This document shows, piece after piece, positions 1 to 5,887 of a DNA stretch of 23,296 nt (its first letter is position 1; every line of letters starts with the position of its first letter). Where the stretch lies: positions 1-23,296 of IMG/VR virus record IMGVR_UViG_3300020424_000031; one strand, written 5' to 3'. Position numbers and translations under genes: made by a program. This stretch comes from a virus. Under the pieces are notes generated by a model. That model did not search any database. It was not told where the DNA came from and saw only the letters and a program-made list of their open reading frames with translations.

Positions 1-116
1 ACATAAAATGTATCAACATTGTCAGCAGCAATATCTACTACGTAAGGTACTGCACTAATTTGGTATTCTGGAGCAAAGTTATGCCCGACTGATCTTGGTA
101 TATGTGATATTGCCAT
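1..116 (-). CDS. N-terminal fragment of an unidentified gene next to the prohead protease (truncated by window edge)
   Basis: An open frame starts with ATG at 116-114 and runs off the left edge, giving 38 residues that begin MAISHIPRSVGHNFAPEYQ and go on through a hydrophobic ISAVPYVVDIAAD-type stretch. The ATG shares one base with the TAA stop of the protease gene (TAATG), and a GGAG-type ribosome binding site lies just upstream, inside the protease gene, so this is a real start. It follows portal, an unknown gene and protease, where T4 has scaffold (gp22) and major capsid (gp23). A head or virion structural protein is therefore likely by position. The 38 residues do not identify it, and I do not recognise the family with certainty. 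A TATAAATA motif at 178-185 could give this gene its own late transcript. Confidence 0.75.
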   Translation of the reverse strand, partial: MAISHIPRSVGHNFAPEYQISAVPYVVDIAADNVDTFY

Positions 117-718
117 TATTTCCACTCCAATATGTCGTTAAAAATTCTATCTATTCTATCTGTTTTGTTAAATACATTATTTATAAACTGGGGAGAAACT
201 TCTTTTCCTTCACGCATCATAAATGCGCCTGGTGTTGAAGGCTCACTTACAAAGTCCCAGCAAATTAGTTGAAAATCATCTTGTACTATTTGCATATTAC
301 CTTCTGGTCTTGTACTACCAACTCCTCTTGAAGATATTCCTAATGTTACACCACTTTCTACTAATGATTGTAATATTTTGCCACTAGGTGTATTTAATAT
401 CTCCACAGTACCATAAACTATATTGCCTTCCATATAAGCTTCTTTGATATTATGAGATGCATTTTTTAATTCTACTACAGAAGAATCAGGATGATCTAAT
501 TCACCTAAAGCTCTGTTTTCCTTTATAAACTTTTGGTAATTTCTTATTTCTCTTTCAAGAATAGATTTTGGGTAAACTCTTCCATTTTGATTTAAAGTTT
601 CTGCTTTTTGTAAAATACCTTTCATTATTAAAGGCTGATTTGCTTCTTTTTGCTCTTTAATAATCTTAGGATCATATTCAAAATTAACCCACTCAGTTAT
701 AAGTCTTTGTGTATTCAT
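116..718 (-). CDS. 21: Prohead core protease, T4 gp21-like (peptidase U9 type)
   Basis: A 200-residue serine protease of the phage prohead, expected to cleave scaffold and other head proteins during maturation inside the assembling capsid. T4 gp21 is of similar size (about 212 residues). The N-terminal part carries the family pattern GILQKAETLNQNGRVYP (34-50). The likely catalytic histidine is H76 in GELDHP, and the nucleophile is S129 or S130 in the GISSRG loop (127-132). A conserved acidic segment, CWDFVSEPSTPGAFM, follows at 153-167. Motif order and spacing match herpes-fold phage prohead proteases. The start is fixed by an AGGAGA ribosome binding site six bases upstream, and its ATG overlaps the TAA of the preceding gene. 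It lies downstream of portal and one unknown gene, as in T4-type head operons. Assignment is by motif recognition, not alignment. Confidence 0.9.
   Translation of the reverse strand: MNTQRLITEWVNFEYDPKIIKEQKEANQPLIMKGILQKAETLNQNGRVYPKSILEREIRNYQKFIKENRALGELDHPDSSVVELKNASHNIKEAYMEGNIVYGTVEILNTPSGKILQSLVESGVTLGISSRGVGSTRPEGNMQIVQDDFQLICWDFVSEPSTPGAFMMREGKEVSPQFINNVFNKTDRIDRIFNDILEWK
178..185 (-). promoter_or_regulatory. Candidate T4-type late promoter core (TATAAATA)
   Basis: The minus strand reads TATAAATA here, an exact match to the T4 late promoter core. It lies inside the protease gene, 61 bases upstream of the ATG at 116 of the next gene. In T4, capsid genes are commonly served by late promoters inside the preceding gene. 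Caution: the DNA is so AT-rich that the same octamer occurs about a dozen times on this strand by eye, mostly deep inside genes. Only position favours this copy. Confidence 0.35.
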
Positions 719-1548
719 TAATCTTCTCCTATTAATTCTTCTTTAAGTTTAGCTAACGTCAAGAACTTTTGCATGTTTTCTTTAGACATATCTTTTTCAT
801 CCAAAGATTTAAACTTAGAAAAAACATTATTTTGTTTTTCTAATAAAATATTATTATTACAATCTTTAATATATTCTTCAAGAAGAATTTTGCTAGAAGA
901 CTTTAATGCCAAATATTTATTTTCTAATAGTTTTTCATCGTCTTTTATAAATGCCGATATTATTTCTTGTTGGGTCTCGTTAAGCTTTGAATTATATTTT
1001 TTATTAAACATTTCTTTCATAAGCTTATAAGTAAGCTTGTCAACTTTAGGCATTACTTTAGTATCTGTGATTACATTTTTGCTTGTTAAGCTTTCATGCA
1101 GCTTAATTTCATATTCAGTAACTTTGTCAAAATCACTTGAAGATTTTCTCCACTCATTAAGTAAAGTTTGAATTGTTGCATATGTTCTATAGTTTTTAAT
1201 TTTTTCTTCAAATATTAAGCCCTTGCCTATGTTATGATTTAATTCTCTTATTAGATTTGACTTTTCTTTTTCCAAAATTTCGTTATTAAACATATAATTG
1301 CAAGCTTTTTTAGCTTCTGTAATTATTGAAGAAGCAAGATGATCTGAAACGTTGTGTGTTGATGCCAAAGCCTTAAAAAGTTTGTACTCCTTGTATAACT
1401 GTGTATCTTTTTTAAAATTATTTTTAATAATTTTAATTGCAACTTCAGCTTTATCTTTTTCTTTGTTCATTAATTTATTACAAACATAGTTTATTATTTG
1501 TTCATAAATAATGCCTACATTTCTCTTTTTATTATGAGATCTTGCCAT
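718..1548 (-). CDS. Uncharacterised helical protein between portal and prohead protease
   Basis: A 276-residue, lysine- and glutamate-rich protein with long predicted helical stretches and no signal peptide, membrane segment or catalytic motif that I can see. It begins MARSHNKKRNVGIIYEQII, a basic N-terminus followed by an amphipathic helix, and ends in a charged helix (LAKLKEELIGED). Both its start and its stop are TAATG overlaps, with portal upstream and protease downstream, so it should be translated together with the head genes. T4 has the small prohead core proteins gp67 and gp68 in this interval. A core or scaffold-assembly role is therefore plausible by position, but at 276 residues it is much longer than gp67 or gp68, and no sequence link is visible. 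Function unknown. Confidence 0.85.
   Translation of the reverse strand: MARSHNKKRNVGIIYEQIINYVCNKLMNKEKDKAEVAIKIIKNNFKKDTQLYKEYKLFKALASTHNVSDHLASSIITEAKKACNYMFNNEILEKEKSNLIRELNHNIGKGLIFEEKIKNYRTYATIQTLLNEWRKSSSDFDKVTEYEIKLHESLTSKNVITDTKVMPKVDKLTYKLMKEMFNKKYNSKLNETQQEIISAFIKDDEKLLENKYLALKSSSKILLEEYIKDCNNNILLEKQNNVFSKFKSLDEKDMSKENMQKFLTLAKLKEELIGED
725..730 (-). promoter_or_regulatory. Strong ribosome binding site of the prohead protease gene
   Basis: AGGAGA on the minus strand, six bases from the protease ATG at 718 and inside the last codons of the 276-aa gene. It fixes the protease start and shows that reinitiation at the TAATG overlap is assisted by a good site. Confidence 0.7.
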
Positions 1549-3557
1549 TATTCTTCGCCTTTTTCATCTTTTAATAAATCATCATCTATAAATATGTCGT
1601 AATCTATATCATTGTTTTCTTTAAGTAATGAATTTTTATTATTATTCATATTTAAAGTGTTAGACATTCTTTCAAAATCTTTTGACATCCTATAACTAAG
1701 TTTCTTCTCTACATAGTCTTTAACAACTGGACTTTGTGGCATAATACCATCTGACAAACTTCCACTAGGCAAGTCTGAAGTCTTTATCGGACCTATATTG
1801 CTGGTAACATTTGCTCCAAATCCACTAGACAAAGAAGAAGGTGATATTGGACCTAATCCTACATCATTACCTGTTAAAAAATTTGGTTTCTTTCTTTTTT
1901 TAGGTTTTGTTGACTTAGGCTTTGATTTGTTTTTCTTCTTTTTTTCAGCATCAACGTCATCATCTTCTTCAATTAGTTTGTCGACTTCTTCAAGCTCTTC
2001 TTCTGACATTAATTTTCCGCTTTTTATTTCTCCTGCAAAAAGATCACCTAATCCTCCACCGCCACCTTGATTGCCACTTTCATCACCAGCGCCAAACATA
2101 TCATCTCCACCACCACTATCAGCCTGAGCTTGTTCTAAAGCATCTTCTTCAGAAGTCGGCAGCTGTACAGCTTCAAGCTCCATTTCTCTAAGCTTATCTG
2201 TTTCCCTGCCTTTTTCTATTCTTGAAATCTCATCGTTATTTAAGTCAAGTATATGCTTTCTAATCCATTCTTTATCAACAATACCTTCAGGAGCTGCTGA
2301 TGATATGTCAAACTTTGTTCTTATTAGTTCTAGTTTTTGTTGTTGTGCTATACTTGATGGATTACACAACCTTAATTCAAAATCAAGCAGGCTTTCATCT
2401 GTATAACCATGTGTATACAAATGAATCATTGCGAGCTTACTAAGCTCAGATACAATTGTTTTCTGTATTCTCTGTATTGTTCTACTAAACCTTATATCTT
2501 CTTGAGCAAGTGTTGCTTTAGCACCAATGTCTTCATCATAGCCAAGATATGCTTTAGGGACTTTTAGTGCAGCAAAAAGTTTCTTTTGTATATATTCTAC
2601 GTCTTCTATGGCTGTAGTGTTAGATCCTCCTGCTAATGTATCTATTCTAGTACCAGTATCTCCTCCTCTCACAGGAAGAAAATAATCTTCATCAACAGAA
2701 AGCGGATTGTATCTTAAGTCTACTTGGCCTGTTGACTTATCAACAACAGCATTTCTTTTTAAAGAGCTTTGTGCTTCTTCTAAATAATCTGCAATATTTT
2801 CAGGTGGAATATTGCCTACATCAATATAGAATACACGACGTTCAGGAGATCTTATTACTCTATACACTAGCATAGCATCTTCAATAAGAATTAACTGTCG
2901 CCAAACACGTCTTGCTCCTTCTAAAACAGAAGATCCGTATGGCAAAAATGCATCACTGCCCAAAAGCCTGAAGTGTGAAACTTGCCAATTTTCTAAAACT
3001 CTATTGCCTTGTGTTACCCATCTAAATCTTACAGCACCTGGGTCTGTAGGATCAAAACCTTCTTCTCTTTCTATTTCTGATATAGGAATAGGAAAAGCAT
3101 TTATTACTCCATATTCTGGATGAATATCATTAAATAAGAAAAAGTCTCCGTACTTACAAAGATTTCTTACCCACATGACAAGATTAAAGTCTATGTTTAG
3201 TGTATCGTAAAAAAGTTCGTTAAGAATTTTTTTAATCATTCTATTTTCAGAGTATATATGCAAAACTTGACCTTCAACATCAGGAGAAACACATTCTTCG
3301 GCGTAAATATCTAGTGCTGAGTTAATTTCAGGTGTCGCTTCCATTTCTGAAAAATCTGAATATCTTGCCATTCTATCATATGACCCGTAAGCTCTTAACG
3401 TACTGTTATATACATCACTGTGGGCTTTTCTAAATACTTCTAAAGAAGACTTTGAGCTAGATGTTTGATTAAGAGTTTTTACTTTTCTTTTAATAACTGG
3501 GCCTGAACGAAATAGACCAGTAAGCTTTTGAAATAAGTTACTATTATCAGTTGCCAT
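1548..3557 (-). CDS. 20: Portal vertex protein, T4 gp20-like, with long low-complexity C-terminal tail
   Basis: A 669-residue portal subunit, expected to form the dodecameric ring at the unique capsid vertex through which terminase pumps DNA and to which the tail attaches. The portal core spans about residues 40-465. It has the highly characteristic segment YRVIRSPERRVFYIDVGNI (232-250), the preceding SSVLEGARRVWRQLILIEDAM region (209-229), and KVPKAYLGYDEDIGAKATL (332-350), all typical of gp20. T4 gp20 is 524 residues; the excess here is a tail of about 200 residues. That tail contains a Gly/Asp-rich run (481-505), an acidic segment (518-537), a Lys-rich segment (539-557), and then a Ser/Gly/Pro-rich region with two GPI motifs. 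The start has an AGGA site about nine bases upstream and lies three bases after the terminase stop. Order terminase-portal-unknown-protease supports the call. Confidence 0.95.
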   Translation of the reverse strand: MATDNSNLFQKLTGLFRSGPVIKRKVKTLNQTSSSKSSLEVFRKAHSDVYNSTLRAYGSYDRMARYSDFSEMEATPEINSALDIYAEECVSPDVEGQVLHIYSENRMIKKILNELFYDTLNIDFNLVMWVRNLCKYGDFFLFNDIHPEYGVINAFPIPISEIEREEGFDPTDPGAVRFRWVTQGNRVLENWQVSHFRLLGSDAFLPYGSSVLEGARRVWRQLILIEDAMLVYRVIRSPERRVFYIDVGNIPPENIADYLEEAQSSLKRNAVVDKSTGQVDLRYNPLSVDEDYFLPVRGGDTGTRIDTLAGGSNTTAIEDVEYIQKKLFAALKVPKAYLGYDEDIGAKATLAQEDIRFSRTIQRIQKTIVSELSKLAMIHLYTHGYTDESLLDFELRLCNPSSIAQQQKLELIRTKFDISSAAPEGIVDKEWIRKHILDLNNDEISRIEKGRETDKLREMELEAVQLPTSEEDALEQAQADSGGGDDMFGAGDESGNQGGGGGLGDLFAGEIKSGKLMSEEELEEVDKLIEEDDDVDAEKKKKNKSKPKSTKPKKRKKPNFLTGNDVGLGPISPSSLSSGFGANVTSNIGPIKTSDLPSGSLSDGIMPQSPVVKDYVEKKLSYRMSKDFERMSNTLNMNNNKNSLLKENNDIDYDIFIDDDLLKDEKGEE

Positions 3558-3560
3558 AAA

Positions 3561-5201
3561 TTATTTTCCTATTAACCACGTAAGATCACCTAGTGGATTT
3601 TTTCTTGTCATTTCTTTATTAGTTTTATTATCGCTAAAAGTTGTTTGAGGCATATATACTGGAATAAAAGGATTCACAGAATTCTGATTATTATTATAGA
3701 AAGGTGAAATAACAGTTTTATCTATTTTTGTATTATTTGTCCCCATGCCTTTTAAAATAGCATCAGCTTGCTTCATTTGACCAATATTATAAGAACTTGA
3801 ATTGCTTTCTGATAACCAGCACCCTATTGCAAGAGACATAATAATATCATCATTATAGCCTTTCATTGAAGTAATTTTTTTACCATTCCATATAAAAGTT
3901 TTAAGCTCGCTTATTAATCTATGAGAATATGTTTTAATTCTACCGTTTCTCAAAGCTTCTTCAAAATTAGCTAAAATTTTATCCCTGCTTTCTTTATTTG
4001 TATTAAAGCCAGCTTTTCCTAGATTGTTGCCTTCACCATAAAGATACCTGTATTTTTCTTTCTCAGAAGAAAAATAAATATTTTTATATCCAAGATCACC
4101 AAGCCTAAGTAAAGTTGTATATCCATAAGCATTATTTTCTGGACATATCATTGCTTGATTAAATCTTCTAGCTATATCATATAGCAAAGATGCAAATTGG
4201 TCGGGAGGAATTTTACCTTTAAATTCAACAGAGACTGACATATCTTTTGTATTAATTACATGAAATGTCGAATAATCTCCGCTATCACCTCTTGCAATAT
4301 CTGCTGAAAGTGTATATGCTACACCTTCCAGAGGATATTCCCAATACCAAACATTATTACCAGGCCCGCTTTTTTCTACGGGAAATTTAGTTAATATTCT
4401 TAATTTATCTAGTACTTCGCCAGATATAAAAGTATCTCCAGAAGACGCAAAGTCGCATAAAAGCTCTTGAGATATTTGCTTTTTGGACATGTTTTTGGTT
4501 TCTTTATTAAACCATTCATCATCTCTTTCAGGATGAACATCCCACATTAACTTTATTGGATTAAACTCATTTTCTTTGCGCTCAGACTTGGTATATATTT
4601 CATGATATTGCCCACCAACGCCGTTGGGCGTTGATAAAAGTATTGCTCTACCACCTGTTGATAAAGTAGGATATAATCCCATCCAAAGCTCGTCAAAGTT
4701 TCTGACAAAAGCTGCCTCGTCAACTATTAAAAGTGATAGTGCTTCTGAACGGCCTGCATCTTCAGAAGTTGGAACAGCTTTTATCTGTGATCCATTAGAG
4801 AACTCAACTTGTTGTTTATTGTTTGCTGTTATAACAGGAACTAAAAGCCAGCTTGGCATGCTTTTTATATAAGTCTTTACTTTTCTAATAAAGTTTTGAG
4901 CAACAGCAAGCTTTGTTGCAATAATTAATATATTTTTTTCTTTGTAAAATATTGCCTGCCAAACAGCATAAGCCGCTACTAGTGTTGATAATCCTAACTG
5001 TCTAGACTTAAGAATAATATTAAATCTATGATTATTAAAGTCATCTACACAGTCATCCTGAAATTTAAAGGTATTAAATGGAATAAGTCCTTTAAGAGGA
5101 TGTTGTATTTTTAAATACTTGTTCATAAAATAGACAGGATCTTTTCCACATTTTACTATTTCTGTAATTTGATGTTTTTTAGACCTTGCCGATTTGCTCA
5201 T
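3561..5201 (-). CDS. 17: Terminase large subunit, T4 gp17-like packaging ATPase/nuclease
   Basis: A 546-residue motor that cuts concatemeric phage DNA and drives it into the prohead by ATP hydrolysis, docked on the portal. The ATPase half has a deviant Walker A, KSRQLGLST (65-73). Its lysine is at the first position and a leucine replaces the usual GK lysine, a variant known in large terminases. Walker B is LLIVDEAAF (157-165, D161/E162), and the coupling motif is LLSTPNG (188-194). The RNase H-fold nuclease half shows three acidic sites: D301 in SADIARG, E355 in ICPENN, and D451/D452 in YNDDIIMSLA. Motifs, order and size (T4 gp17 is 610 residues) all agree. The gene lies between a 123-residue unknown and portal, with gaps of three bases each side. 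No sheath or tube gene separates it from portal, unlike T4. Confidence 0.96.
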   Translation of the reverse strand: MSKSARSKKHQITEIVKCGKDPVYFMNKYLKIQHPLKGLIPFNTFKFQDDCVDDFNNHRFNIILKSRQLGLSTLVAAYAVWQAIFYKEKNILIIATKLAVAQNFIRKVKTYIKSMPSWLLVPVITANNKQQVEFSNGSQIKAVPTSEDAGRSEALSLLIVDEAAFVRNFDELWMGLYPTLSTGGRAILLSTPNGVGGQYHEIYTKSERKENEFNPIKLMWDVHPERDDEWFNKETKNMSKKQISQELLCDFASSGDTFISGEVLDKLRILTKFPVEKSGPGNNVWYWEYPLEGVAYTLSADIARGDSGDYSTFHVINTKDMSVSVEFKGKIPPDQFASLLYDIARRFNQAMICPENNAYGYTTLLRLGDLGYKNIYFSSEKEKYRYLYGEGNNLGKAGFNTNKESRDKILANFEEALRNGRIKTYSHRLISELKTFIWNGKKITSMKGYNDDIIMSLAIGCWLSESNSSSYNIGQMKQADAILKGMGTNNTKIDKTVISPFYNNNQNSVNPFIPVYMPQTTFSDNKTNKEMTRKNPLGDLTWLIGK

Positions 5202-5204
5202 TTT

Positions 5205-5576
5205 TTATTCTACCTCATAAACATATGTGCAGGAAAACTTTATCTTTTTCATTGGGCTAAAAGGGCTATTTGTTAATGTTTCACAAGAATCATAATCTTT
5301 TATTTTTTTGTTCTTCAAAGCTCGACCTGAAGATTTTTTAAATTCTTCTTTTATCGTCTTTAGTCTTTCAGTTATCATTTGATTTGCTTCTCTTTTTAAC
5401 TCTTTCATTTGAAAGTGTAAGTCTTCTTCTCTTACAATATTTAAAATTGTTCTATAAGTAATCAACAAACACTCATTATCAAAACTTGTGACAGTTTTTC
5501 TAGAGCCACTTTCCGAAGAATAATTGTATACATTGTCAATTGCAGTTCCTATATTAGCAACTAAATCATATTTCAT
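5205..5576 (-). CDS. Uncharacterised 123-aa protein immediately upstream of terminase
   Basis: A small charged protein with a central helical, Lys/Glu-rich region (about residues 50-90) and a C-terminal part that looks like short beta strands (KIKFSCTYVYEVE). There is no signal peptide or membrane span. The ATG at 5576 is preceded by AAGGA (5585-5589) at eight-base spacing, a good start. It is the first gene after the only sizeable gap in the window and precedes terminase by three bases, so it probably heads the packaging/head transcript. The small terminase subunit (gp16) sits immediately upstream of gp17 in T4 (164 residues). A gp16 role is conceivable by position, but no helix-turn-helix or other diagnostic motif is visible, and a small virion protein is equally possible. 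Function unknown. Confidence 0.8.
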   Translation of the reverse strand: MKYDLVANIGTAIDNVYNYSSESGSRKTVTSFDNECLLITYRTILNIVREEDLHFQMKELKREANQMITERLKTIKEEFKKSSGRALKNKKIKDYDSCETLTNSPFSPMKKIKFSCTYVYEVE

Positions 5577-5584
5577 TATTAAAT

Positions 5585-5589
5585 TCCTT
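5585..5589 (-). promoter_or_regulatory. Ribosome binding site of the 123-aa gene
   Basis: The minus strand reads AAGGA, eight bases upstream of the ATG at 5576-5574. It lies in the one intergenic gap of the window, so it owes nothing to overlapping coding sequence and supports that start. Confidence 0.7.
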
Positions 5590-5632
5590 AAACTACCTTT
5601 ATTCTATTAAATATATATCAAGTTTAAATTAC

Positions 5633-5887
5633 TTATTTATAAGGTCTCCAACCATTTTCCCATTTTTCTTTATTAGGATAGTAATATATTATTTGACATT
5701 CTTCACAAACATCATACTTTTTTACTGATTCTACATCCTCTATAGTAGATATTAATACTTTACAGCAAGGGCAATCAATAGATACAGTTTCATGATTGAC
5801 AGGCCTAATAAATCTTATATCTTTTCTAATAAATTCTTCAGTTTCATTATCAAGTCTATACCAGTTTTTTTTATTCATAATGGACAT
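5633..5887 (-). CDS. Small zinc-ribbon protein of unknown function
   Basis: A protein of about 84 residues with a four-cysteine zinc-ribbon pattern: C-P-C-C and, 18 residues later, C-E-E-C (CxxC-x18-CxxC, counting the outer cysteines). An aromatic, charged C-terminus ends KEKWENGWRPYK. The frame overlaps the end of the SbcD-SbcC gene. Three in-frame ATGs are available, at 5896, 5887 and 5878. The AAGGA at 5898-5902 is only one base from the first but ten bases from the second, so 5887 is preferred here. The third would give the short ATG/stop overlap typical of coupled phage genes. The paired cysteines suggest metal binding and perhaps contact with nucleic acid or a polymerase, but nothing shows a specific role. 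Confidence 0.75.
   Translation of the reverse strand: MSIMNKKNWYRLDNETEEFIRKDIRFIRPVNHETVSIDCPCCKVLISTIEDVESVKKYDVCEECQIIYYYPNKEKWENGWRPYK
5634..5641 (-). promoter_or_regulatory. Candidate T4-type late promoter core (TATAAATA) ahead of the packaging/head genes
   Basis: The minus strand reads TATAAATA, overlapping the stop region of the zinc-ribbon gene and ending 57 bases upstream of the ATG of the 123-aa gene. The motif equals the T4 late promoter core. It stands at the junction between the DNA-metabolism block and the terminase-portal-protease block, where a late promoter would be expected. The rest of the gap (5577-5632) is AT-rich without a clear -35 element. The octamer is frequent by chance in this DNA, so only its position makes it a candidate. 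Confidence 0.4.

Noticed and set aside
773-1030. Plus-strand 85-codon frame
   Set aside because: Antisense shadow of the 276-aa head-region gene, which is tied to its neighbours by TAATG overlaps.
1798-2191. Two plus-strand frames with runs of Ser, Phe, Pro and His/Gln
   Set aside because: They are the reverse complement of the low-complexity portal tail. The runs mirror its Glu/Asp, Lys and Gly codons.
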